NCBI RefSeq assembly: GCF_947488945.1
Contig: NZ_CANLBS010000009.1
Location: 62,001 to 126,000, forward strand
DNA from: an uncultured Streptomyces sp.
Lineage (GTDB): Bacteria > Actinomycetota > Actinomycetes > Streptomycetales > Streptomycetaceae
Length of the DNA stretch: 64,000 nucleotides
Reading direction: 5' to 3'
Under the pieces are notes generated by a model, which worked only from the letters and a program-made list of their open reading frames with translations, was not told the DNA's origin and made no database searches. The position numbers and the translations under genes are program-made. Positions 11,287 to 18,757 of the stretch are shown here, piece after piece; position 1 is the stretch's first letter; the number at the start of each line of letters is the position of its first letter.

Positions 11287-11318
11287 TAGGCGCTTTCTTT
11301 TTGAAAGCACTGTGCCTA
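11287..11318 (+). promoter_or_regulatory. nested inverted repeat, probable operator of the QorB-like gene
   Basis: Inner arms GCTTTC (11292-11297) and GAAAGC (11303-11308) flank TTTTT; outer arms TAGGC (11287-11291) and GCCTA (11314-11318) enclose them. It lies 58 bases before the start codon at 11377 in an otherwise GC-rich gap. QorB-type genes in actinobacteria are often repressed by HxlR-family redox regulators, but no HxlR gene is adjacent. Confidence 0.55.
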
Positions 11319-11376
11319 CCATGGCATCTGCGGCCGTCTGGCCCGTACGACCCCTGCGCGACCCCTTGGGAGAACC

Positions 11377-12243
11377 ATGAGCATCGTTGTCACCGGCGCC
11401 ACCGGACAGCTCGGCCGCCTCGTCGTCGAGGAACTGCTGCGGACCGTCCCGGCGGGCGAGATCGCCGCCGTCGTGCGCGACGCGGCCAAGGCGGCCCCGC
11501 TTGCCGAGCGCGGGGTGGAGCTGCGGGTGGCGGACTACGACCGCCCCGAGTCGCTCGGCGACGTGTTCCGTTCCGGCGACCGGGTGCTGCTGATCTCCGC
11601 CAACGAGGTGGGCCGGCGGCTGCCCCAGCACACCGCGGTGATCGACGCGGCGAAGGCGGCGGGCGTCGCCCAGCTCGCCTACACCGGTGTCCTCGGCGGC
11701 CCGGACGCCGACTTCGTGCTCGCGGACGAGCACAAGGCGACCGAGGCACTGATCCTCGACTCCGGCCTCCCGTACACCTTCCTGCGCAACGGCTGGTACA
11801 CCGAGAACTACACCGACAACCTCGCCCCGGTGCTCGCGCACGGCGCCGTGGTGGCCAACGCGGGCGAGGGCCGGATCGCCTCCGCGACCCGCGCCGACTT
11901 CGCCGCCGCGGCGGCGGCCGTGCTGACCGGCGACGGCCACCTGAACACCGCGTACGAGCTGAGCGGCGACACCGCCTGGTCGCTGGCCGAGTACGCCGCC
12001 GAGGTCGGGCGCGCGACCGGCCGCGAGATCGTCTACACCGAGGTACCGGCCGCCGCGCACCAGGAGATCCTGGTCGGCGCCGGCCTGCCGGAAGCCTTCG
12101 CGGCGGTCCTGGTGGACGTCGACCGCGCGATCGGCCGGGGACTGCTGGCGCGGACCGACGGCGACCTGGCCAAGCTGATCGGCCGCCCGACCACGCCGCT
12201 CGCCGAGTCCGTGGCCTCGGCGGTGGCCGCGCTGCGCTCCTGA
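11377..12243 (+). CDS. NAD(P)H:quinone oxidoreductase, QorB-like (NmrA/SDR family)
   Basis: 288 residues, ATG preceded by GGGAG. An N-terminal Rossmann fold begins at VTGATGQLGRLVVEELL (residues 4-20), followed by an NmrA-like layout: AYTGVLGGPDADFVLADEHK, RNGWYTENYTDNLAPVLAHG and LSGDTAWSLAEYAAEVGRATG. Proteins of this type reduce quinones with two electrons or serve as redox sensors. No catalytic YxxxK of classical SDRs is evident, as expected for the atypical subfamily. Monocistronic between the korB terminator and the rarD promoter; the inverted repeat upstream suggests redox or chemical control. Confidence 0.82.
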   Translation: MSIVVTGATGQLGRLVVEELLRTVPAGEIAAVVRDAAKAAPLAERGVELRVADYDRPESLGDVFRSGDRVLLISANEVGRRLPQHTAVIDAAKAAGVAQLAYTGVLGGPDADFVLADEHKATEALILDSGLPYTFLRNGWYTENYTDNLAPVLAHGAVVANAGEGRIASATRADFAAAAAAVLTGDGHLNTAYELSGDTAWSLAEYAAEVGRATGREIVYTEVPAAAHQEILVGAGLPEAFAAVLVDVDRAIGRGLLARTDGDLAKLIGRPTTPLAESVASAVAALRS

Positions 12244-12303
12244 CGCGCCCCGCCCACGCTCCGTCCGCCCTCGACGTGTCACGAGTGTGACCGTGAGACG
12301 GCA

Positions 12304-12333
12304 ATGACATCGCCACCCTCCCGGCGTTACCTT
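12304..12333 (+). promoter_or_regulatory. candidate promoter of the RarD-like gene
   Basis: ATGACA (12304-12309) and TACCTT (12328-12333) with an 18-base spacer, ending 43 bases before the GTG at 12377. A GTCAC-GAGT-GTGAC palindrome (12278-12291) lies just upstream and could be a regulator site. Confidence 0.4.
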
Positions 12334-12376
12334 CGTGCGGTCGGCGGTCGCCGGCGCAGGTGTGCCGGGAGGGCAA

Positions 12377-13561
12377 GTGCAGGGGAAGAGTGAACAGCGG
12401 GCCGGACTGCTGTCCGGGGCGAGCGCCTACGTGATGTGGGGTCTGGTGCCCCTGTTCTGGCCGTTGCTGGAACCGTCCGGGGCGGTGGAGATCCTCGCCC
12501 ACCGGATGGTCTGGTCCCTGGGCGTCGTCGGCGTCGCGCTGCTGGTGCTGCGGCGCTGGAGCTGGATCGGCGTCCTGCTCCGCGACCCGCGCAGGCTCGG
12601 CCTGATAGCCGTCGCCGCCGCCGTGATCACCGTCAACTGGGGCGTCTACATCTGGGCCGTCAACAACGGGCAGGTCGTCGAGGCGTCGTTGGGCTACTTC
12701 ATCAACCCGCTGGTCACCATCGCCATCGGCGTCCTGCTCCTGGGCGAACGGCTGCGCACGGCGCAGTGGATCGCCGTCGCCACCGGCGCGGCCGCCGTCC
12801 TGGTACTGGCCGTCGGCTACGGACGCCCGCCGTGGATCTCACTGGTGCTCGCTTTCTCCTTCGCCACCTACGGGCTGGCCAAGAAGAAGGTCGGCATGGG
12901 CGGACTCGAATCGCTGGCGGCCGAGACCGCCGTGCTGTTCGTGCCGGCCCTGGGCTACCTCCTCTGGCTCGGCGGGACCGGGGACTCCACCTTCACCGTC
13001 GGCGGTGCGGACCACGCGGTGCTGCTCGCGGCGACCGGCCTGGTGACGGCGATCCCGCTGGTGGCGTTCGGCGCCGCGGCGATCCGGGTGCCGCTGTCCA
13101 CACTCGGCCTGCTCCAGTACCTGGCCCCGGTCTTCCAGTTCGGGCTGGGCATCGCGTACTTCCACGAGGAGATGCCGCCGGAGCGCTGGGCGGGCTTCGC
13201 CCTGGTCTGGGTGGCCCTCTCCCTGCTGACCTGGGACGCACTGCGGACCGCCCGGCGCAACCGGGGCGCGGCGATCCGGCTCGCGGCGGTGGCCGCGGCG
13301 GCGGGCGTGACGGCAGCACCCCCGGAGCCCGGCACCGCGGATGCCGACGCCCGGCGTTCCGGCGGCCAGAGCCCCGGCGCCCAGACCTCCGGCGCCCAGA
13401 CCTCCGGCGCTCAGACCTCCGGCGCTCAGGCGCGCGGCGCTCAGACCTCCGGTACTCGGGTGCGCGGTGCCGCGGCAACCGACGCTCCCGCACCGGGACC
13501 GGCCCCGGTTGCCGCGCCCGGCACGCCCTCCGCCGCGGCGGAGCGCCCTTCCCGGGGGTAA
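12377..13561 (+). CDS. rarD: RarD-type EamA transporter with repetitive C-terminal tail
   Basis: 394 residues from a GTG behind GGGAGGG. Residues of about 1-300 form the ten-helix permease of the RarD group: LSGASAYVMWGLVPLFWPLL, HRMVWSLGVVGVALL, NWGVYIWAVNNGQVVEASLGYFINPL and LQYLAPVFQFGLGI are typical. The name comes from chloramphenicol-sensitive phenotypes; the true substrate of most members is unknown. From about residue 315 the protein is an A/G/Q/T/S-rich tail with tandem SGAQT units encoded by a roughly 15-bp repeat at about 13370-13460. The tail is probably disordered and cytoplasmic. Confidence 0.88.
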   Translation: MQGKSEQRAGLLSGASAYVMWGLVPLFWPLLEPSGAVEILAHRMVWSLGVVGVALLVLRRWSWIGVLLRDPRRLGLIAVAAAVITVNWGVYIWAVNNGQVVEASLGYFINPLVTIAIGVLLLGERLRTAQWIAVATGAAAVLVLAVGYGRPPWISLVLAFSFATYGLAKKKVGMGGLESLAAETAVLFVPALGYLLWLGGTGDSTFTVGGADHAVLLAATGLVTAIPLVAFGAAAIRVPLSTLGLLQYLAPVFQFGLGIAYFHEEMPPERWAGFALVWVALSLLTWDALRTARRNRGAAIRLAAVAAAAGVTAAPPEPGTADADARRSGGQSPGAQTSGAQTSGAQTSGAQARGAQTSGTRVRGAAATDAPAPGPAPVAAPGTPSAAAERPSRG

Positions 13562-13608
13562 CGACCGTCGCATCCGGTCGCGGCCCCTCAGGGGCGCGAC
13601 CCCCGCTC

Positions 13609-13646
13609 TCAGGGGCGCGTGGATCCATGGTCCGCGTCGCCCCTGA
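13609..13646. terminator. bidirectional terminator hairpin between convergent genes
   Basis: TCAGGGGCG (13609-13617) pairs with CGCCCCTGA (13638-13646). It lies between the rarD stop and the DUF5701-like stop and could serve both strands. Confidence 0.55.
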
Positions 13647-13768
13647 CGCCGTACAGGGGCCGCCCCGAGGGGTGCGAGTGCCGCTGGGAACGCGTCCGAA
13701 CCGAGGGCGAGTCCGCGCCTCGCCGGGCGCCGCCCGCGGGGCCCGGTCCTCGCACCGGCCGGGCGCTG

Positions 13769-14524
13769 TCAGGGTCCCGTGCGGGCCTCGGCGGAGGCGA
13801 AGCCCAGCCAGGTGTGGCGGTTGCCCGCCCAGCACCAGCCGACCTTCGGCGCGTCCCGCCGCTCGCGGCCGTCCCGTCCGGTGCCGTTGCTGATCCAGAT
13901 CGCCGGGGTACGGGCGTCCAGCGCCCCATTCGCCTTCCGCAGCCGGGAGCCGATCGTCATGAAGCAGTGGTTGCGCTCCAGCACGGCGGGCCGTTGCAGC
14001 ACCCAGTGGATGCCCTCGGTGAGGGTGAACGGGGTACGCCCGTGCGCGGCGAGGTGCGGGAGCACCTCGTCGGGGCTCCAGTCGGCCAGACGGTCGCCGC
14101 GGTCGGGGCCCGTCAGAAGGTACACAGGCCCCTCGGGCGGTTCGACCAAGGCGAGCGGGGCGAAGAGATCGACGTCGGTCATGTCGGAGACGACGAAACC
14201 GGGCTTGTCCCGGTGCCGGAGCAGCGGTGCGAGCACGGAGGCGGGCGCCCGGTCCGGATGCAGCGCGAGCAGGGCCCCCGCCGGGGCGGTCGCCCCGGCC
14301 TCCCGCGCCGCGCCGCGCAGCTCGGCGGCGGACAGTCCGGCGATCTCGTGCACCCCGAGCCCGATCAGCCGCTCGGCCTGCACGGCCGGGGGCGGCAGGA
14401 CGGGAACCGGAACGCTCTCCGGCGGTGCGGACGGACGGCCGGTCACGGCAGAGGGCGTGGCGGCTCCACCGGAGGTGACGGCTCCGGTGGACGGGACGGC
14501 GGGCGCGGGCTTTGCCTCGGACAC
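13769..14524 (-). CDS. DUF5701-like protein of unknown function
   Basis: 251 residues from a GTG at 14524 with GGGAG five bases upstream; the frame is open further upstream but loses coding character. A P/A/S-rich first 50 residues precede a conserved-looking globular part: QAERLIGLGVHEIAGLSAA, SDMTDVDLFAPL, YLLTGPDRGDRLADWSPDEV, LPHLAAHGRTPFTLTEGIHW and the cysteine-containing LERNHCFMTIGSR and KVGWCWAGNRHTWLGFA. The pattern matches actinobacterial DUF5701 proteins as I remember them; no enzymatic motif is recognised. Divergent from the monooxygenase gene at 14816. Confidence 0.72.
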   Translation of the reverse strand: MSEAKPAPAVPSTGAVTSGGAATPSAVTGRPSAPPESVPVPVLPPPAVQAERLIGLGVHEIAGLSAAELRGAAREAGATAPAGALLALHPDRAPASVLAPLLRHRDKPGFVVSDMTDVDLFAPLALVEPPEGPVYLLTGPDRGDRLADWSPDEVLPHLAAHGRTPFTLTEGIHWVLQRPAVLERNHCFMTIGSRLRKANGALDARTPAIWISNGTGRDGRERRDAPKVGWCWAGNRHTWLGFASAEARTGP

Positions 14525-14750
14525 AGGGACTCCCAGGTGGCGGGCGAGCGGATCAGGGCGCCCCGGCAGCGGGTGAGAACCGGGAGCCGGACAACGTAGG
14601 GGGCAGCCCGAAGATTCCCCTGCCGCCCCCGCCTCGCATCCCCTCCTACAGCTCGCCCCCCTTTGCTGCCTCCGCCCGCACCACGCACGGGCGCCCCGCA
14701 CGAGCGCCGCGCACGGGGGCAGCCGACTCGACATCACAAAAGTTACTGAG

Positions 14751-14766
14751 TTGCTTATTTAACCAA
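14751..14766. promoter_or_regulatory. MarR-like palindromic operator before FAD monooxygenase gene
   Basis: TTGCTTATTTAACCAA is a near-perfect palindrome (TTGSTTA with TAASCAA) in a short AT-rich island (14735-14778) in the divergent gap. An AGTTGC direct repeat (14749-14754 and 14766-14771) overlaps it. The form is typical of MarR or TetR repressor sites, but no such gene is adjacent; the nearest regulator is the TetR gene at 17656. Confidence 0.5.
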
Positions 14767-14815
14767 GTTGCGATTTGCTGGCCCTCCGCACACCGGTGAC
14801 CGAGGAGCCGCAGCC

Positions 14816-16387
14816 ATGACCGACGTACTCATCGTGGGGGCGGGCCCCACCGGGCTCACCCTGGCCTGCGACCTGGCCCGCCGGGGCATCGGCGTACGGA
14901 TCGTGGACCGGTCGGCCGAGCACCCGCGCAGCTCCCGCGCCAAGGGGCCGAACCAGCGCTCGCTGGAGGTCTTCGCCGCCCTGGGGATCGTGGACGAGGT
15001 GCTGGCGTCCGGAAGCACCCCGCCGCCCATGCGGAAGTACCGCGACGGGGTGGCGGTCGCCGACACCGACCCCTTCGCGGGTGCCGCACCCACCCCGTCC
15101 GCGCCCTACGACCGGCCGTGGCTGATCGCCCAGTGGCGGCTGGAGGAGATCCTGCGAGCCCGGCTCGCCGGGCTCGGGGTGGAGGTCGAACGCGCCGCCG
15201 AGGTGGTCGCCCTCACCCAGGACGGCGACACCGTCACGGCGACGCTCTCCGGCGGCGGCACGGTCACCGCCCGGTACGCGGTCGGCTGCGACGGCGCGCA
15301 CAGCTCCGTACGCAAACTGCTCGGCATCCCCTTCGCCGGTACCACCGCCGAGCAGCAGGCGATGGTCTGCGGGGACGTCGAGATCGCCGGAGGGACGCTC
15401 GACCGGGCCCGGTGGCACCAGTGGTTCGACGCCGACGGCGGGGTGATGCTCTGCCCCGTGCCCGGCACCCGGGCCGGCTGGTGGTTCCAGGCCTCGCCCG
15501 AGCGCGACCGGGCGGGGCTCCCGCTCGCCCCCACCGAGGAGGGGTTCGCGCGCCTCTTCGCCCGGCACACCCGGTTGCCCGCCGACCGTCTCTCGCGCGC
15601 GACCCTGCTCTCCACGTACCGCGTCAGCGTCCGGCTCGCCGAGCGCTTCCGGTCCGGGCGCGTCTTCCTCGCCGGGGACGCCGCGCACGTCCATCCGATC
15701 GCCGGCGGACTCGGTATGAACACCGGCGTCCAGGACGCCTTCAACCTCGGCTGGAAGCTCGCCCACGCGCTGCGCGGGGCCCCCGCCGAACTGCTCGACA
15801 GCTACGAGGAGGAGCGCCTCCCGGTCGCCGCCCGCACCCTCGACCTCACCAGCGAGCGGCTCACCGCCGTCCTCGCCGCGATCACCCGGCCGGGCGCCGG
15901 ACTGGAGACGGCCCTCGCACCGGGAGCCGACGGCCTCGCCACGTCCTACCGGTGGAGCACGCTCGCCCCGGCCGCGTCCGGCCCGCTCACCGGGGCGTCC
16001 CCGCAGGCCGGCGACCGGGCCCCCGACGCGCCGTGCCTGGACGGCGCCACCGGCACGCCGACGACGCTGTTCCGCGCCTTCGCCGGGCCGCACACCACGC
16101 TGCTCGGTTTCGGCCCCGGAGCCGGGGCGGCCCTGAGCGCGGCGGAGGCGGCGTACGGCGACGCGGTGGCGGTCCACCGGATCGCCCCGGCCGACGGGGG
16201 CGGTGGGACCGGCACACTGGTCGACCACGCGGGGCACGTGGCCGACGCGTACACCGCGCCGGGCGCGGACGGCGGGCGCGTCGTCGTGGTCCGTCCGGAC
16301 CACCACATCGGCCTGGTCGCCCCGGCCGACCGCCCCGAGGAGATCTTGACCCACCTGGCCCGCCTGCACGGGAACGCGGCGGCCTGA
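14816..16387 (+). CDS. FAD-dependent aromatic monooxygenase (group A, PheA/TfdB type)
   Basis: 523 residues, ATG at 14816 with GAGGAG about nine bases upstream. FAD-binding motifs in order: VLIVGAGPTGLTLACDLARR (residues 4-23), the DG motif GCDGAHSSVRKLLG, and the second FAD motif FLAGDAAHVHPIAGGLGMNT followed by VQDAFNLGWKLA. The C-terminal part (about 400-523) has the thioredoxin-like fold region common to aromatic hydroxylases. It should use NAD(P)H and O2 to hydroxylate an aromatic substrate such as a phenol, a polyketide or a rifamycin-like drug; the substrate cannot be told. Stand-alone gene behind a palindromic operator. Confidence 0.9.
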   Translation: MTDVLIVGAGPTGLTLACDLARRGIGVRIVDRSAEHPRSSRAKGPNQRSLEVFAALGIVDEVLASGSTPPPMRKYRDGVAVADTDPFAGAAPTPSAPYDRPWLIAQWRLEEILRARLAGLGVEVERAAEVVALTQDGDTVTATLSGGGTVTARYAVGCDGAHSSVRKLLGIPFAGTTAEQQAMVCGDVEIAGGTLDRARWHQWFDADGGVMLCPVPGTRAGWWFQASPERDRAGLPLAPTEEGFARLFARHTRLPADRLSRATLLSTYRVSVRLAERFRSGRVFLAGDAAHVHPIAGGLGMNTGVQDAFNLGWKLAHALRGAPAELLDSYEEERLPVAARTLDLTSERLTAVLAAITRPGAGLETALAPGADGLATSYRWSTLAPAASGPLTGASPQAGDRAPDAPCLDGATGTPTTLFRAFAGPHTTLLGFGPGAGAALSAAEAAYGDAVAVHRIAPADGGGGTGTLVDHAGHVADAYTAPGADGGRVVVVRPDHHIGLVAPADRPEEILTHLARLHGNAAA

Positions 16388-16434
16388 AGCGGGCCGGACG
16401 AACGGCCCGCGGTACACGAAGGGCAGGACGCCTC

Positions 16435-16517
16435 GGCCGGTCGCCTCGGGCCGGTCGCGACGGGCCGGTCGCGACGGGCCGGTCGCGACGGGTCGATCGC
16501 CTCGGGCCGGACGCCTC
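16435..16517 (+). repeat. 14-bp minisatellite, about six copies
   Basis: Tandem units of the form GGGCCGGTCGCGAC. Units at 16448, 16462 and 16476 are identical; flanking units at 16435, 16490 and 16504 are degenerate (ending GCCTC). Intergenic, in the 297-bp gap between the monooxygenase and HAD genes; nothing else is seen in that gap except the -10 element at 16673. Confidence 0.85.
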
Positions 16518-16672
16518 GGGCGGCCCGAGGCCGGTCGGGGAGCCTGGAGCCGTCCCGGAAGACCCGGCACGAACCGGGGCGTACCACCCGTTCCGGCGCG
16601 GGAAAGCCCGCCACCACCGGGGGCCGGACCGTCGCCGCAGGTCAGCGGCGTACGGCCGGAAGGCGATCTCCC

Positions 16673-16678
16673 TAGGCT
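16673..16678 (+). promoter_or_regulatory. -10 element of a probably leaderless HAD-hydrolase mRNA
   Basis: TAGGCT ends six bases before the ATG at 16685, and no Shine-Dalgarno sequence lies between. This is the arrangement expected for leaderless transcription. Confidence 0.5.
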
Positions 16679-16684
16679 GAGCCC

Positions 16685-17491
16685 ATGCCGACGTCACTTG
16701 CCCGCACCCTCGTCGCCACGGACCTGGACGGCACCCTGCTGCTTCCCGACGACACCGTGAGTCCGCGCTCGCGCGCCGCCCTCGCACGGGCCGGATCCGC
16801 CGGGGCCCGGCACATGATCGTGACCGGCCGGGCGGTGCCGGGCATACGCGCGCTCGTCGCGGAGCTGGGCTACGAGGGCCTGGTGGTCTGCGGCCAGGGC
16901 GCCCAGGTGTACGACGCGGGGGCCCACCGGATGGTGCGCTCGGCACCGCTCGACCGGGAGCTGGCCGACATGGCCCTCGGCAAGATCGAGGCGGAGGTCG
17001 GCGAGGTGTTCGCCGCCGTCGATCAGGACGGACCCGAGGGCCGCACGCTGATCGAGGCGGCCTACCGGATGCCTCACCCCACCCTCCCCGCCGCCCGTGT
17101 CGCACGCCGCGACGCGCTGTGGGCCGAGCCGATCATCAAGGTGATGGTGCGTCACCCGCGGCTGGGGGACGACGAACTGGCGGCAGTGGGCCGGCAGGCG
17201 GTCGGCGATCTGGCGACGGTCACCATGGCGGGGCCCGGCACCGTCGAACTCGCCCCGCGGGGCGTCGACAAGGGGACCGGGCTGGCGATGGCCGCCGGAC
17301 TCCTCGGTCTGGACCCGGCGGACGCCGTCGCGTTCGGGGACATGCCCAACGACCTGCCGATGTTCCGGCTCGTCGGGCACGGGGTGGCCATGGGTAACGC
17401 CCACCCCGAACTCAAGGCCGCTGCCGACGAGATCACGCTGCCGCACACCGAGGAGGGCATCGCGGTGGTGCTGGAGCGGCTGTTCGGCTGA
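16685..17491 (+). CDS. HAD-superfamily (Cof/YidA-type) phosphatase
   Basis: 268 residues. HAD motif I is ATDLDGTLLLPDD (nucleophile Asp in DLDGT), motif II VTGRAV, and motif IV FGDMPNDLPMFRLVGHGVAMGNA near residue 218; the conserved lysine is in RGVDKGTG. The large cap between motifs II and III places it in class IIB, the sugar-phosphate or phosphoglycolate-type phosphatases. Substrate unknown. Single gene ending in a hairpin that begins at its own stop codon. Confidence 0.9.
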   Translation: MPTSLARTLVATDLDGTLLLPDDTVSPRSRAALARAGSAGARHMIVTGRAVPGIRALVAELGYEGLVVCGQGAQVYDAGAHRMVRSAPLDRELADMALGKIEAEVGEVFAAVDQDGPEGRTLIEAAYRMPHPTLPAARVARRDALWAEPIIKVMVRHPRLGDDELAAVGRQAVGDLATVTMAGPGTVELAPRGVDKGTGLAMAAGLLGLDPADAVAFGDMPNDLPMFRLVGHGVAMGNAHPELKAAADEITLPHTEEGIAVVLERLFG

Positions 17492-17518
17492 GGGGCCCCG
17501 CCGGGCCGGGCCCCCTCA
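17489..17518. terminator. hairpin overlapping the HAD gene stop codon
   Basis: TGAGGGG (17489-17495) pairs with CCCCTCA (17512-17518), with further GC pairing inside. It begins with the stop codon itself and sits between convergent genes. Confidence 0.55.
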
Positions 17519-17655
17519 GGTCCGTGAGGCCGGGTTCCGGGGTCAGCTCCACCACCGTGCATCCCTCTGCGCCGGCCGTGCCGCGCCTTCGCCCGTGTCC
17601 GGCCGTGACAGGGGCTGCGCACCCGTCCCCCGCGCCCGCCCGCGGCGTCGCCCGC

Positions 17656-18315
17656 TCAGCGCGGCAGAGAGCCCCGTGGTCCCGGTACCCGCTCCTCGTC
17701 CCCGGCGCCCGGCACCGGGTCGGCGCCCCCGTCGCGCACGCCCAGCGACCGCAGCACCCCGGCCACCAAGGCGGCGACGGCGGCCTCGTCCTGGGCGGGC
17801 TTGCGCAGGACGTGGCGGTAGTAGACGGGTCCGTAGAGCATCTCGACGGCGAGGGGCAGGTCGGCGCCGGGCGGGATCGTTCCGAGGTCCTGGGCGCGGC
17901 GCAGCCGGTCCACCGCCGCGTCGAAGCGGGGCGTCACCACCTGTTCGAGGAGCTCGCGGGCCAAGGCGTCGTCGTGGTGCATCTCCGAGAGGATGCCGGA
18001 GTAGGCCGGGCCGTAGGGGGCGGTGCCGAACATCCGCACCACCGCGTTGATGTGGGTCCGCAGGTCGGCGCCGAGGTCACCGGTGTCGACGAACGGGGTG
18101 CCGTCCACCAGCGCTTCGGAGAACGCCTCCAGCACCACCGCGCTCTTTGACGGCCACCACCGGTAGATGGTCTTCTTGCTGACCCCCGCACGGGCCGCGA
18201 TTCCCTCCACGGTGACGTGCCCGTACCCCTTCTCCGTGCACAGGTCGAGCGCGGCCTCCAGGGTCGCGCGCCGTGACCGCTCGCTGCGTCGCAGGGAAAG
18301 AGGCGATGTGACCAT
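17656..18315 (-). CDS. TetR-family transcriptional regulator
   Basis: 219 residues from ATG 18315. The DNA-binding domain at residues 10-60 reads RRATLEAALDLCTEKGYGHV, then VEGIAARAGVSKKTIYRWWP, a typical TetR helix-turn-helix. The ligand-binding part contains GPAYSGILSEMHHDDALARELLE and YGPVYYRHVL, close to the TetR_C_11/AcrR-like group that controls efflux or catabolic genes. No divergent partner is adjacent on the other side of its 440-bp upstream gap, so its target is not evident. Confidence 0.9.
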   Translation of the reverse strand: MVTSPLSLRRSERSRRATLEAALDLCTEKGYGHVTVEGIAARAGVSKKTIYRWWPSKSAVVLEAFSEALVDGTPFVDTGDLGADLRTHINAVVRMFGTAPYGPAYSGILSEMHHDDALARELLEQVVTPRFDAAVDRLRRAQDLGTIPPGADLPLAVEMLYGPVYYRHVLRKPAQDEAAVAALVAGVLRSLGVRDGGADPVPGAGDEERVPGPRGSLPR

Positions 18316-18757
18316 TCGGTGAGCATAGGCGTCCGACCACCACAGCTTGTTGACAGGTCGTCGCCAAAAGTCGAACAATACCGAGGCGGAAACGGAACGT
18401 ACCGTGTCGTGGGTTCCCGCTGTTCGCACCGTTCGTGCCGTTCGTGCCGCGACGAGCCGATCGGGGGACGGCTCGACCGGCCGACGGCGCGGACGGTCGC
18501 AGAGCCACCTCCCGCTCCGATGAGGCGGTTCCGGCCCGCGAAGTCCCGCGCCGTGAAGCGCGCTCACCCGGCGGAGCCGTGCACCGTCGCGCGCCCCTGC
18601 CGCCGACGCGGCGACCGTGCCCTGCGCGAGCAGTCGCCGCCGACCTGGCGGCGTGGGTGCGGACCGGCTCGAAAAATCGCCCGGCCCGGCCCGGGTGCGG
18701 GGCGTGCGCCCCGCACCCTCGAAGGCCCGCGTCCGACGACCTGGCCGGACGGCCGCG
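18316..18757. other. 442-bp gap between tetR and the LolA-like gene
   Basis: No convincing coding sequence. Near the tetR side, TTGACA (18350-18355) with AACAAT 18 bases downstream resembles a plus-strand promoter with no gene after it. The right part holds the terminator hairpin of the LolA-like gene. Confidence 0.5.
18693..18718 (-). terminator. terminator of the LolA-like gene
   Basis: GGGTGCGGGG (18693-18702) pairs with CCCCGCACCC (18709-18718) around a 6-base loop, 40 bases past the stop codon on the minus strand. Confidence 0.75.

Noticed and set aside
14525..14737. Longer N-terminus of the DUF5701-like protein (start at 14737)
   Set aside because: The extra region is C/R-rich, overlaps the divergent promoter and operator, and a good GTG with GGGAG lies at 14524.
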